Assembly (NCBI RefSeq): GCF_021648885.1
Contig: NZ_JAKJHZ010000003.1
Coordinates: 248,001 to 312,000, forward strand
Direction of reading: 5' to 3'
Length of the DNA: 64,000 nt
Origin: Nocardioides potassii
GTDB taxonomy: Bacteria; Actinomycetota; Actinomycetes; Propionibacteriales; Nocardioidaceae
Shown here piece after piece: positions 8,036-16,716 of the stretch. The notes under the pieces were generated by a model that saw only the letters and a program-made list of their open reading frames with translations, made no database searches and had not been told where the DNA came from. Position 1 is the first letter of the stretch, and every line of letters starts with the position of its first letter. Both the position numbers and the translations under genes were made by a program.

Positions 8036-8053
8036 TCACCGGATATCCGGTGA
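8036..8053. repeat. Palindrome, copy 2 (TCACCGGATATCCGGTGA, perfect)
   Basis: Perfect 18-base palindrome 20 bases from the stop of the convergent WS/DGAT gene. Together with copy 1 it frames the 82-base gap between two convergent genes; it may be a transcription-ending structure or a protein-binding site. Confidence 0.75.
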
Positions 8054-8073
8054 CTCCAGATCCGGAACGCCCC

Positions 8074-9480
8074 TCAGGAGACGCCGGCGGCCTTCTCGAG
8101 GGCCCTCAGCTCGTCGTCGAGGTACTGGAGCAGCACCTGGAGGTGGGGGACGGTGCGGCGGCAGCCGGTGAGGCCGAAGCACATCTTGCCGTCGTAGGAC
8201 GTGCAGGTGATGTTGAGCGCCATGCCGTTGATCGGGATCGACAGGGGATAGGTGCCGGTCAGCTTCGCGCCGTTCCAGTAGTGCGTGGTGCGCGGGCCGG
8301 GGACGTTGCTGACGATGAGGTTGTACGGCGGCCGCACGACGCCCGACATCCGCAGGGCCGGACCGAGGATGGCCGGCGCCTGGCCGAGCGCGCTCATCGC
8401 GACGATCTGGGCGGGGGTCATCGACGAGAGGACCTCCTTGCCGTCCTTCATCGATCGGTGGATCGCGGCGAGCCGCTGCGCCGGGTCGGGCAGGTGCGTG
8501 CCGAGCTGCACCATCACCGAGCCGACCGCGTTGCCGCCGTCGGCGGAGGCGAGGCCGGACTGCTTGGCGTTGAGGCCGACCGGGACCATCGAGACGAGCG
8601 TGGTGTCGGGCAGCGCGTCGAGGTCGGCGAGGTAGGTGCGCATGGCGCCGCTGACCATGGCGAGCACGACGTCGTTGATCGTCGTCCCGGTCGCCCGGCC
8701 GACCCCGCGCAGCCGCTCGATCGGCCAGTCCTGCGCGGCGAAGCGCCGCGAGCCGGTGATGTTCTGGTTGAGGATCGTGCGCGGTGCGTAGAGCGAGAGC
8801 GCCGACGTCTCGTTGCGCACCGACTTGTTGAGGGTGCGGATCAGGGCTCCGGGCATCCCCGCGGCCTCGGTCGCGAGCGCGAGCGCCGTACGCACCGTGG
8901 TGGCGGAGACGTCGGCCAACGAGGCACCGCCGTCGCTCGGCGCCCGCTCCCGCGGCGCGCGCGGGCGCATCGCCCACGGGGCAGGCATGTTGCGCTCGTC
9001 GGGGTCGGTCGAGAGCACGCTGGCGAGCAGCCGCATCGCCGAGACGCCGTCGACCAGCGCGTGGTGGGTCTTGGTGTACATCGCCACGCGGCCGTCGCGG
9101 AGGCCCTCGATGACCGTCGCCTCCCACAGCGGCCGCTCCCAGGCCAGGCGCGTGCTGTGCAGGCGGGAGCAGAGCTCGAGGAGCTCGCGGATCCGGCCCG
9201 GCTTGGGCAGCGCGCTGTGGCGGACGTGGTGCTCGATGTCGAACTGCTCGTCGGGCTGCCACACCAGCTGGCCCGCTGTCTTCGCGGAGCGGTGCGGGTG
9301 CTTGAGGAAGAGCGGCGCGATCTCGTCGACGTCGCGCATCTGCTCGTACATCTCGCGCACGTAGCTGCGCCCCGCGCCCTCGGGCTTCTCGAACAGCTGC
9401 AGCCCGCCGACGTGCATCGGCATGTTGCGGTTCTCGGCGAGCAGGAACCCGGTGGCGGTCGGGTCGATCGGGTTGACCAC
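8074..9480 (-). CDS. Wax ester synthase/diacylglycerol acyltransferase (WS/DGAT)
   Basis: 468 aa from GTG 9480, which has GAGGAG six bases upstream. The active-site motif HHALVDG lies at residues 139-145 in the context YTKTHHALVDGVSAMRLL; the first His is the general base. NNDVVLAMVSGAMR-type (INDVVLAMVSGAMRTYL) and NVPGPRTTHYWNGAKL blocks complete the family signature. It esterifies fatty acyl-CoA with diacylglycerol or fatty alcohol to make storage triacylglycerol or wax esters, at the inner membrane face or on lipid droplets. It follows the GCS2 gene on the same strand after 129 bases, without obvious functional linkage. Confidence 0.93.
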   Translation of the reverse strand: MVNPIDPTATGFLLAENRNMPMHVGGLQLFEKPEGAGRSYVREMYEQMRDVDEIAPLFLKHPHRSAKTAGQLVWQPDEQFDIEHHVRHSALPKPGRIRELLELCSRLHSTRLAWERPLWEATVIEGLRDGRVAMYTKTHHALVDGVSAMRLLASVLSTDPDERNMPAPWAMRPRAPRERAPSDGGASLADVSATTVRTALALATEAAGMPGALIRTLNKSVRNETSALSLYAPRTILNQNITGSRRFAAQDWPIERLRGVGRATGTTINDVVLAMVSGAMRTYLADLDALPDTTLVSMVPVGLNAKQSGLASADGGNAVGSVMVQLGTHLPDPAQRLAAIHRSMKDGKEVLSSMTPAQIVAMSALGQAPAILGPALRMSGVVRPPYNLIVSNVPGPRTTHYWNGAKLTGTYPLSIPINGMALNITCTSYDGKMCFGLTGCRRTVPHLQVLLQYLDDELRALEKAAGVS

Positions 9481-9609
9481 GAAGCTCTCCTCTTCACCTG
9501 TCGTGCACCTGTCGCGAGGCGTCCGCGCATCTTCTCCCCCTGGTGACGACCGCCACAAGGGAGGGAGTCGGACGTCTCAGCCGCAGGCGGACCAGGCGAG
9601 TCAGGTGGT

Positions 9610-10743
9610 TCAGGCCGTCAGCGAGTGGTCGAGCTCGGCGACCAGCGCGTCGACGACGGCGACCAGGTCGCCCCCGGACTCGTGGGCCACCGCCCGCTGC
9701 CGCTGGTAGGACGCCCCGCGGGTCGGGATGTCGGCGACGGTGCGCAGCTCGGCCTCGCAGCCCAGCCGCCGCGCGACCGGCGTCAGCCGCTCGAGCAGGT
9801 CGGCGAGGTCGTCGGTGACGAGCCGCTCACGGTTGTGGTCGTCGAGGATCACGATCGCCTCGAGTCCGTAGCGCGCGGCGCGCCACTTGTTCTCCTGCAC
9901 CTGCCACGGCGGCATCGTCGGCAGCGCCTCGCCGTCGGCGAGCCGGGTGTCGAGGTCGACGACGAGGCAGTGCACGAGCGCGGTGAGCGCGGCGATCTCG
10001 CCGAGGTCGGACATGCCGTCGCAGACCCGGTGCTCGAGCGTGCCGAGGTGCGGCGCCGGTCGCAGGTCCCAGCGCACGTCGGCCATCGAGTCGATGATCC
10101 CCGTGGTCGTCTGGTCGTCGATGCACTTCTCGAACTCGCCCCACGTGTCGAACGTGAACGGCAGCCCCGCCGTCGGCAGCTGCTGGAACATCAGCGCCCG
10201 GTTGGAGGCGTAGCCGGTGTCCTGGCCGGCCCAGATCGGCGAGCTGGCCGAGAGGGCGAGGAGATGGGGGTACGTCGTCAGCATCGACGCCAGGACCGGC
10301 ATCACCCGGTCACGCTCGGGCATGCCGACGTGCACGTGGACGCCCCAGATCAGCATCTGGCGGCCCCACCACTGCGTGCGGTTGATGAGCTCGGCGTAGC
10401 GGTGGCCGTCGGTCAGCTGCTGGTGGGACCAGTCGGCGAAGGGGTGCGAGCCGGCGCCGAGCAGGTCGACGCCGAGCTCGCGCGCGGCCGGCGCGACGAC
10501 CGCGAGGGTGTCGCGCAGGTCGGTGACCGCCTCGCCGACGGTGTGGCAGATCCCGGTGACGATCTCGACGGTGTTGCGCAGCAGCTCCTTGTGCAGCCGG
10601 GCCGGCTCGTCGAGCCGCCCACCGGCCAGCTCGTACAGCTCCGAGCCGCTGCTGACGAGGTCGCGGCTGACCCGGTCGACGAGCATCAGCTCCCACTCCA
10701 CGCCGAGCGTCGGCTCGGGCGAGGCGTGGAAGTCGATGCGCAT
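9610..10743 (-). CDS. GCS2-family carboxylate-amine ligase (glutamate-cysteine ligase type 2)
   Basis: 377 aa. N-terminal FHASPEPTLGVEWELMLVD matches the GCS2 opening (GVEWE binds Mg-ATP), followed by KELLRNTVEIVTGICHTVGEA, AGSHPFADW, and WGVHVHVGMPERDRVMPV. GCS2 proteins (YbdK family) join the gamma-carboxylate of glutamate to an amine such as cysteine, though many members have weak activity or unknown substrates. A role in gamma-glutamylcysteine supply for mycothiol-like or ergothioneine chemistry is possible but not shown here. ATG 10743 has TAGAGT six bases upstream. Divergent from the ThrE exporter, with an inverted repeat between them. Confidence 0.88.
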   Translation of the reverse strand: MRIDFHASPEPTLGVEWELMLVDRVSRDLVSSGSELYELAGGRLDEPARLHKELLRNTVEIVTGICHTVGEAVTDLRDTLAVVAPAARELGVDLLGAGSHPFADWSHQQLTDGHRYAELINRTQWWGRQMLIWGVHVHVGMPERDRVMPVLASMLTTYPHLLALSASSPIWAGQDTGYASNRALMFQQLPTAGLPFTFDTWGEFEKCIDDQTTTGIIDSMADVRWDLRPAPHLGTLEHRVCDGMSDLGEIAALTALVHCLVVDLDTRLADGEALPTMPPWQVQENKWRAARYGLEAIVILDDHNRERLVTDDLADLLERLTPVARRLGCEAELRTVADIPTRGASYQRQRAVAHESGGDLVAVVDALVAELDHSLTA

Positions 10744-10749
10744 GGCCCA

Positions 10750-10755
10750 ACTCTA
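10750..10755 (-). promoter_or_regulatory. -10 TAGAGT for GCS2 gene, leaderless geometry
   Basis: TAGAGT on the minus strand ends 6 bases before ATG 10743. Confidence 0.6.
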
Positions 10756-10768
10756 GGGAGGACCGGAC

Positions 10769-10785
10769 AGGGGTGGATCACCCCT
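10769..10785. promoter_or_regulatory. Inverted repeat AGGGGTG-GAT-CACCCCT between divergent genes
   Basis: Seven-base perfect arms around GAT in the 79-base gap between GCS2 and ThrE genes. Its position just upstream of the GCS2 -10 makes an operator plausible, but nothing else shows it. Confidence 0.4.
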
Positions 10786-10822
10786 CTGATGGGCGGACCG
10801 CACTCGGTGCGACCATGCTGCC

Positions 10823-12220
10823 GTGACCCCGCACGACGCCCTGACCCCGGACGACGAGCAGGCCGCCGAGCGTGCTCGCGAGGTCGCGCTGACCATCGAC
10901 CTGTGCCTGCGGATCGGCGAGATGCTGCTGTCCTCGGGCGCCGGAGCGGCGGACGTGACCGCGACGATGCGGTCGGTCGCGGACCACATGGGGCTGCGCG
11001 CCGCCGAGATCGACGTGACCTTCACCGCGCTGTCGATGAGCTACCAGCGCAGCACCGACGACGTGCCGGTGCTGATGGTCCGCCACGTCCAGCAGCGCGA
11101 CATCGACTACGAGGACCTCACCGCCGTCGACCACCTGGTCCGCGACCTGCTGACCGACCGGACCGACCTCTACCTCGCGAGGTCGCGGATGGCGACGATC
11201 GTGTCGCTCGGCCACGCGTTCCCGCGCTGGGCGGTGACGATCGCGTGGGCGGTGATGGCCGGCGCGGTCGGCGTCTTCCTCGGCGGTGGTGTCGTCGTCT
11301 CCGTCGTCGCGGCCCTGTCGGCCGCGCTGATCGACCGGGTGCAGCTGGTGATGGCGCGGCGACGCCTGCCGTTCTTCTACCTCCAGGTCGCCGGCGGGAC
11401 GATCGCGACGCTGCTCGCCGCCGGTGTCGCGGCGTCGCCCGTCGAGGTCGACCCCTCGCTCGCGGTCACCGCCAACATCATCCTGCTGCTCGCCGGCATC
11501 GGCTTGATGGGCGCCGTGCAGGACGCGCTCACCGGCTTCTACCTGACCGCGAGCGCCCGCCTCATCGAGGCGATGATGGCCACCGCCGGGATCATCGCGG
11601 GTGTCGCTCTCGGCATCTCGATCGCCGACGGTCTCGGCTTCCCGCTCGAGCAGCTCGTCCCCGGCAAGCTCGGCAGCATCTCGGAGGTTCCGACGATCCT
11701 CGGCGGCGCGGCGGTGTCGGCGGCCGCGTTCAGCGTGGCGTCGTACGCACCCCGGCGGGCCGTGCTGCCCGTCGGCCTCATCACCGCGGTCGCGGCGGCG
11801 ATCTCGCAGGGCGTGGAGTACGCCGGCTTCGGCCGGGCGGCTGCGGCGGGTGCGGCGGCGTTCTTCATTGGCCTGGTCGCCTACGCTGTCGCCGGCCGGG
11901 TGCGGGTGCCGCCGCTCGTCGTGGCGGTCCCGGCGATCGTGCCGTTCCTGCCGGGCCTCTCGATCTACCGCGGCCTGACGTTCCTCGCCGACGGCGGCTT
12001 CTTCGTATCGCAAGGGATCCTCGCGCTGATGACCGCCATCTCGGTGGCGATCGCCCTGGCGTCCGGCGTGATCCTGGGGGAGTACGTCGCCCAGCCGCTG
12101 AAGCGCGAGGCGCGCAAGCTGGAGAACCGGCTGGCCGGACCGCGGCTCGTCGGGCCGTTCCGCGCGATGACGCGCGCCGAGCGGCGGGCCCTCAGGAAGT
12201 CGGACGAGCGAGCTCGCTGA
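10823..12220 (+). CDS. Threonine/serine exporter family protein (ThrE-like)
   Basis: 465 aa. Soluble N-terminal part (AREVALTIDLCLRIGEMLLSSGAGAADVTATM ... DVTFTALSMSYQR) followed by about ten membrane segments from residue ~140, the ThrE/DUF1212+DUF3815 fusion architecture. Corynebacterium ThrE exports threonine and serine by proton motive force. Conserved features include ARSRMATIVSLGH, the Gly-rich GIGLMGAVQDALTGFYLTASARLIEA and PAIVPFLPGLSIYRGL. Start GTG 10823 follows the family's usual N-terminus, with no clear ribosome site. The 3' end overlaps the convergent DUF402 gene by 29 bases. Confidence 0.9.
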   Translation: MTPHDALTPDDEQAAERAREVALTIDLCLRIGEMLLSSGAGAADVTATMRSVADHMGLRAAEIDVTFTALSMSYQRSTDDVPVLMVRHVQQRDIDYEDLTAVDHLVRDLLTDRTDLYLARSRMATIVSLGHAFPRWAVTIAWAVMAGAVGVFLGGGVVVSVVAALSAALIDRVQLVMARRRLPFFYLQVAGGTIATLLAAGVAASPVEVDPSLAVTANIILLLAGIGLMGAVQDALTGFYLTASARLIEAMMATAGIIAGVALGISIADGLGFPLEQLVPGKLGSISEVPTILGGAAVSAAAFSVASYAPRRAVLPVGLITAVAAAISQGVEYAGFGRAAAAGAAAFFIGLVAYAVAGRVRVPPLVVAVPAIVPFLPGLSIYRGLTFLADGGFFVSQGILALMTAISVAIALASGVILGEYVAQPLKREARKLENRLAGPRLVGPFRAMTRAERRALRKSDERAR

Positions 12221-12758
12221 GCCACCGCTGCGCCGTGCCGTCGTACGGCGCCCGCCCGGCGCGGACGTCGGCGAGGACCGCGTCGCAGCTGGCTTGCGCC
12301 TGCTCGACCACGTCGGCGGGATAGCCCAGGGCGACCTGGTGCTCGGCGAACTCGTCCTCGTCGTCGACGAAGACCTCGCCCGCGACGCGCCCCGCCTCCT
12401 CGGCCGCGTGGTAGACCACCTCCGGCAGCGGGTCGGACATCCGGATCACGTCGAGGTCGAGGTCGACCGCGCGCATGACCGCGCCGTCCCAGCGGCCGGG
12501 CGTGGCGATGTCGACGTAGGTGTCGCACCAGATGCCGGGTGCGTGGAAGGTCGCGGCGTACCACCCACTGGTCGGGACCAGCGTCACGCAGTCGGCCTTC
12601 GACTCGAGCCGGAGACCCGGTCGGGTGTTGACCGTGCCTGCGGGGAAGCCGAGCCACTCACCGTGCTCGTCCTCGCCGAGGAAGACCCCGTCGAACTCCC
12701 AGTGCGGCCGGTCGCCCCACTTGGTCATCTCGACGCGGATCTGGGTCCCGGGCTCCAT
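12192..12758 (-). CDS. DUF402 domain protein (FomD-like)
   Basis: 188 aa. Central DUF402 block: SGWYAATFHAPGIWCDTYVDIATPGRWDGAVMRAVDLDLDVIRM, then VVDDEDEFAEHQ. The conserved acidic pairs (DxD, DEDEF) bind metal in FomD-type nucleoside phosphonate or diphosphate hydrolases; the in vivo substrate of most members is unknown. An N-terminal segment (VEMTKWGDRPHWEFDGVFLGED) precedes it. The gene sits between ThrE and the sensor kinase; its 3' end overlaps thrE by 29 bases in the opposite direction. A weak TAGGAA box ends six bases before ATG 12758. Confidence 0.82.
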   Translation of the reverse strand: MEPGTQIRVEMTKWGDRPHWEFDGVFLGEDEHGEWLGFPAGTVNTRPGLRLESKADCVTLVPTSGWYAATFHAPGIWCDTYVDIATPGRWDGAVMRAVDLDLDVIRMSDPLPEVVYHAAEEAGRVAGEVFVDDEDEFAEHQVALGYPADVVEQAQASCDAVLADVRAGRAPYDGTAQRWLSELARPTS

Positions 12759-12786
12759 GCGCCCTTCCTACCAGCCCGTCGGGTCG

Positions 12787-14214
12787 TCAGGTCCGGGGGA
12801 GCGTGACGATGAGGGTGGTGTCGCCGGGACGAGTCTCGAGGGCGACCGATCCGCCGTGGGCCGCGACGATCGCCTCCACGAGCGACAGGCCGAGCCCGGC
12901 TCCGCCGGCGCGCGTGCGGGCGGCGTCGCCGCGGACGAACCGCTCGAAGGCGCGCGAGGCCAGCTCGGCGGGGAAGCCCGGGCCGTCGTCGTGGACGGTG
13001 AAGCCGTCCTCGGTGCCAGTCACCGTGACGGTGCTTCCGGCGGGCGTGTACTTCCGCGCGTTGGTCAGCAGGTTGGTGACGACCTGGTGGAGGCGGGCCT
13101 CGTCGCCGGTGACGGTCACCGGCGCGTCGGGGAGCGCGAGGCGCCACGAGCGCTCCCGGTCGAGGACGCGCGCGTCGTCGACCGCCTCGAGCAGCAGCCG
13201 GGACAGGTCCACCGGCTCGCGGAGCAGCGGACGCCCGGAGTCGAGGCGGGCCAGCAGGAGCAGGTCCTCGACGAGCGCGGTCATCCGCGCCGACTCGGTC
13301 TCGACCTTGTCGAGCGCGGTGCCCACGGTCTCCGGACGCCGGCGGGCGAGCTCGGTGTAGCCGGCGATGGTCGCCAGGGGCGTGCGCAGCTCGTGGGAGG
13401 CGTCGGCGACGAACTGCCTCACCTGCTGCTCGCTGCGGTGGCGCTGGGCCAGGGACGCCTCGACGTGGTCGAGCATCGTGTTGAGCGCGGCGCCGACCTG
13501 CCCGACCTCGGTGCGCTCGTCCGCGAGGCGGTCCGGGACCCGCTCGGTCAGGTCGATCTCGCCCGACGCGAGGGGCAGCTCGGCGACGTGGTGGGCGGTC
13601 GCGGCGACCTCACGCAGCGGCGCCACCTGGCGTCGTACGACCCAGGTGCCCACGCCGGCCGCGGCGAGGACGCCGAGCAGGGTGGCGAGCAGCTCGAGGC
13701 GCACCAGGTCCTCGAGGGTCTGGTCGAGCTCGGCCGTCGGGAGCGCGGCGAGGTCGTAGCCCCCGCGCAGGCTGGGCCTGGACAGCACGCGGTAGGTGCC
13801 GAGGTCGGAGAGGGTCACGGTGCGGGGGTCCGACTCGCCGGCCACGTCGATCAGCGGGCGCACCTCGGTCGCGTCGAGGTTCTTCGTGCCGACGTTGCCC
13901 GCGTCGCCCGTGACCACGCCGGCGTAGCCCGTGCCGTCCGCGGCGACGTGCCCGAGGACCGCACCGTAGTTCTGCCCGAGGAACTCGCGGTCGTCCCCGT
14001 CGCCGTCGATGTGGACGGGTGGCAGGCGACCGCCGGGCCCACCGAAGCTGCGGCCGATGCTGGCCCGGAGCTCGTCGTCGAGCTGCTGCGTGAGCTGCGC
14101 GCGGATCGCGAGCGTCGCGGCGGTCCCGATGAGCAGACCGGCGAGCGCGACCAGCAGCACCGACACCGCGACCAGGCGGGCGGTCAGGGTCCGCGGCAGC
14201 CCCGCGCGGATCAT
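12787..14214 (-). CDS. HAMP-domain sensor histidine kinase
   Basis: 475 aa. First membrane helix at ~13-35, periplasmic sensor region to ~155, second helix, HAMP, then HisKA with phospho-acceptor His at about residue 274 in SHELRTPLATIAGY, N box NLLTNARKYTPAGS, G1 DDGPGFP and G2 GAGLGLSLV. It autophosphorylates and passes phosphate to the response regulator encoded just upstream. The sensor region contains a short Pro/Gly-rich stretch (GGPGGRLPPVHIDGDGDD). Its ATG shares one base with the regulator's TGA (14212-14216), so the pair is translationally coupled. Architecture resembles mycobacterial TcrY/PhoR-type kinases; the signal is unknown. Confidence 0.93.
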   Translation of the reverse strand: MIRAGLPRTLTARLVAVSVLLVALAGLLIGTAATLAIRAQLTQQLDDELRASIGRSFGGPGGRLPPVHIDGDGDDREFLGQNYGAVLGHVAADGTGYAGVVTGDAGNVGTKNLDATEVRPLIDVAGESDPRTVTLSDLGTYRVLSRPSLRGGYDLAALPTAELDQTLEDLVRLELLATLLGVLAAAGVGTWVVRRQVAPLREVAATAHHVAELPLASGEIDLTERVPDRLADERTEVGQVGAALNTMLDHVEASLAQRHRSEQQVRQFVADASHELRTPLATIAGYTELARRRPETVGTALDKVETESARMTALVEDLLLLARLDSGRPLLREPVDLSRLLLEAVDDARVLDRERSWRLALPDAPVTVTGDEARLHQVVTNLLTNARKYTPAGSTVTVTGTEDGFTVHDDGPGFPAELASRAFERFVRGDAARTRAGGAGLGLSLVEAIVAAHGGSVALETRPGDTTLIVTLPRT

Positions 14215-14927
14215 CAGGACGCCGGCTTCAGGACGTAGCCCGCGCCGCGCATCGTGTGGATCATCGGCTCGCGGCCGGCGTCGATCTTCTTGCGCAGGTA
14301 GGAGATGTAGAGCTCGACCACGTTGGCCTGACCGCCGAAGTCGTACTGCCAGACGCGGTCCAGGATCTGCGCCTTGCTCAGCACCCGTCGCGGGTTGCGC
14401 ATCAGGAAGCGCAGCAGCTCGAACTCCGTCGCCGTCAGCGAGATCTCCGTGCCGGCGCGGTGCACCTCGTGGCTGTCCTCGTCGAGGGTCAGGTCGCCCA
14501 CGACCAGCACGTTGCCGGCCTCGGCCTGGGCGGCGCTGCCACCGCGGCGGATCAGCCCGCGCAGCCGGGCGACGACCTCCTCGAGCGAGAACGGCTTGGT
14601 GACGTAGTCGTCGCCGCCGGCGGTGAGCCCGGCGATCCGGTCCTCGACGGCGTCCTTGGCGGTGAGGAAGAGGACGGGTACGTCGCTGCCGTCGGCGCGC
14701 ATCCGGCGCAGCACCTCGAGGCCGTCGAAGTCGGGCAGCATGATGTCGAGCACCACGGCGTCCGGCCGGAAGTCGCGGGCCGTGCTGACGGCGTCGGTGC
14801 CGGTGTGGGCCATGGCGAGGTCCCAGCCCTCGTAGCGCAGCGCCATCGACAGCAGCTCGGCGATGTTGACCTCGTCGTCGACGACGAGCACGCGCACGGG
14901 TGAACCGTCGGGACGGGTGAGGACCAT
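14214..14927 (-). CDS. OmpR/PhoB-family response regulator
   Basis: 237 aa. Receiver domain (residues 12-125): acidic pair VVDDE, phospho-acceptor Asp61 in VVLDIMLPDFDG, Thr89 in FLTAK and Lys111 in YVTKPF. Winged-helix DNA-binding domain at ~140-235 with LTATEFELLRFLMRNPRRVLSKAQILDRVW and the C-terminal TMRGAGYVLKP. It binds direct repeats at target promoters once phosphorylated by the adjacent kinase. A box CAGGAT ends six bases before ATG 14927, consistent with leaderless transcription of the two-gene operon. Confidence 0.94.
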   Translation of the reverse strand: MVLTRPDGSPVRVLVVDDEVNIAELLSMALRYEGWDLAMAHTGTDAVSTARDFRPDAVVLDIMLPDFDGLEVLRRMRADGSDVPVLFLTAKDAVEDRIAGLTAGGDDYVTKPFSLEEVVARLRGLIRRGGSAAQAEAGNVLVVGDLTLDEDSHEVHRAGTEISLTATEFELLRFLMRNPRRVLSKAQILDRVWQYDFGGQANVVELYISYLRKKIDAGREPMIHTMRGAGYVLKPAS

Positions 14928-14982
14928 GCCTGCATCCTGCCGCCGATTGCTGTGGACTTCCTGTGCGACACCTGTTCGCCGG

Positions 14983-16143
14983 CTACTCGATCGACAGCGA
15001 CGAGTTGAGGCGCGCGGCCTGCCTGGTCAGGTGGGTCCGCTCGGCCGTGCTCGTGGCGAGCGCCGCAGCCTCGGCGTAGAGGCGCGCGGCGGTGGGGAGG
15101 TCGCCGTCCTTATCGTGGAGGTACGCCGCGACGGCACGGTGGCGCGGCAGGCCGGGATCGACCTCGGCGAGGGCCGCGAGCCCGGCGCGGGCACCGTCGG
15201 CCTCGCCCACTGCGACCGCCCGGTTGAGCCGCACGACCGGGCTGCCGGTGAGCGCCAGCAGCTCGTCGTACCACTGCACGACCTGGACCCAGTCGGTCTC
15301 GTCCGCGCTCCGCGCGTCGGCGTGCAGCGCCGCGATCGCGGCCTGGAGCTGGTACTCCCCCCGCTGGTTGCGGGCCAGCGCGGCCTGCAGGATCTCGACG
15401 CCCTCCGCGACGAGCGCCAGGTCCCACCCGGTCCGGTCCTGCTCGGCGAGCGGCACGAGCGTCCCGTCCGTGCGCAGCCGCGCGGGTCGGCGCGCGTGGT
15501 GGAGCAGCATCAGGGCGAGCAGTCCGTCGGTCTCCGGATCGGCTGCGAGCGAGCGCAGCTCGCGGGTCAGCCGGATCGCCTCGGCGGCGAGGTCGACGTC
15601 GCCGGAGTAGCCCTCGTTGAAGACGAGGTAGAGCACCCGCCGGACGGTCGCGAGGTCGCCGGGCTCGTCGAACGACCCGCCCGAGACCGTGCGCTTCGCG
15701 CGGCTGATCCGCTGGGCCATGGTCGCCTCGGGCACGAGGTAGGCCTCGGCGACCTGACGCGTCGTGAGGCCGCCCACCGCCCGCAGCGTGAGCGCGACCG
15801 CGGAGGCCGGCGTGAGGGCGGGGTGCGCGCAGAGGAAGAACACCCGCAACGTGTCGTCGGCCGACTCGGTCGGGCCGGGTCCCGGCTCCGCGTCGACCGC
15901 CTCCTCGCGCCGCTGCCGCGCCGCCCGGGACCGTACGCCGTCGAGGTGGCGACGCCAAGCGACGGTGACCAGCCAGCCCTTCGGGTCGCGCGGCGGGTCG
16001 GCCGGCCACGAGCGGACCGCCTCGACGAGCGCGTCCTGCACGGCGTCCTCGGCCGTCGCGAAGTCGGCTCCACGGCGGACGAGGACACCGATGACAGCCG
16101 GCACCAGCGGACGCAGGACCGCCTCGTCGAACGGGTCCGGCAC
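14983..16143 (-). CDS. ECF sigma factor of the DGPF/YCII-linked type (ECF42-like)
   Basis: 386 aa from GTG 16143. Sigma region 2 (GADFATAEDAVQDALVEAVRSWPADPPRDPKGWLVTVAWRRHLDGVR) and region 4 (LRAVGGLTTRQVAEAYLVPEATMAQRISRAKRTV) are followed by a ~200-residue C-terminal extension (HHARRPARLRTDGTLVPLAEQDRTGWD..., LALTGSPVVRLNRAVAVGEADG). This extension, together with a DGPF-motif protein gene just upstream, defines the ECF42 group, where the extension is reported to be needed for activity and no anti-sigma factor is present. It lies 7 bases downstream of the YCII gene in the same operon. The signal and regulon are unknown. Confidence 0.9.
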   Translation of the reverse strand: MPDPFDEAVLRPLVPAVIGVLVRRGADFATAEDAVQDALVEAVRSWPADPPRDPKGWLVTVAWRRHLDGVRSRAARQRREEAVDAEPGPGPTESADDTLRVFFLCAHPALTPASAVALTLRAVGGLTTRQVAEAYLVPEATMAQRISRAKRTVSGGSFDEPGDLATVRRVLYLVFNEGYSGDVDLAAEAIRLTRELRSLAADPETDGLLALMLLHHARRPARLRTDGTLVPLAEQDRTGWDLALVAEGVEILQAALARNQRGEYQLQAAIAALHADARSADETDWVQVVQWYDELLALTGSPVVRLNRAVAVGEADGARAGLAALAEVDPGLPRHRAVAAYLHDKDGDLPTAARLYAEAAALATSTAERTHLTRQAARLNSSLSIE

Positions 16144-16150
16144 GCCGGGG

Positions 16151-16561
16151 TCAGTCCCCGGTCGCGGTGGGTGCGCCGTAGAACGGACGCACCTCGAGCC
16201 ACTCGTGGATCGGCCTGCCACCGGCCCCCGGCGCGAGCGACAGCTCGCCGGCGAGCTCGACCGCGCGGTCCCAGCCGTCCACGTCGACGACGTACCACCC
16301 GGCGATGAGGTCCTTGGTCTCGGCGAACGGTCCGTCGGTGACCGGCCCCGTGCCCTCGTCGTTCGCTCGCACGAACGCACCTTCCGGCGACAGCGCCTGC
16401 GCGTCGACGTACTCCCCGTCGGCCTCGAGGCGCTTGCCGAACTCGTCCATGAACTGCATGTGCGCGTCGACCTCCTCGGGCGTCCACTGGTCCATCGGGA
16501 CATCGTTGACGGTGCCCGCGGGGACCCCGCGGTAGTGCTTGAGGATGAGGTACTTCGGCAT
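16151..16561 (-). CDS. YCII/DGPF-domain protein
   Basis: 136 aa. N-terminal MPKYLILKHYRG strand, then the DGPFAETKDLIAGWYVVDVDGWDRAVELA motif that names the DGPF family (YCII-related ferredoxin-like fold), ending in a WLEVRPFYG segment. These small proteins are the constant genomic partners and known targets of ECF42 sigma factors; an enzymatic role on small reactive compounds is suspected by analogy to YciI but not established. ATG 16561 is preceded by AAGGAG at good spacing, so this operon has a normal leader. The sigma gene follows after 7 bases. Confidence 0.9.
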   Translation of the reverse strand: MPKYLILKHYRGVPAGTVNDVPMDQWTPEEVDAHMQFMDEFGKRLEADGEYVDAQALSPEGAFVRANDEGTGPVTDGPFAETKDLIAGWYVVDVDGWDRAVELAGELSLAPGAGGRPIHEWLEVRPFYGAPTATGD

Positions 16562-16716
16562 CTCGCATCTCCTTGTCAGCTGCAGCCCATTGTGGCCGCG
16601 TCCACCCCGGGGACGGAGCCGATCTCGGCTCCTCGACATCGACCAGATGAGGAGTCCGAGATTCCTCAGGGCTGACGCACAGGTCCGCCACAGGGTCGGG
16701 AAGCACCCTCGACCCC

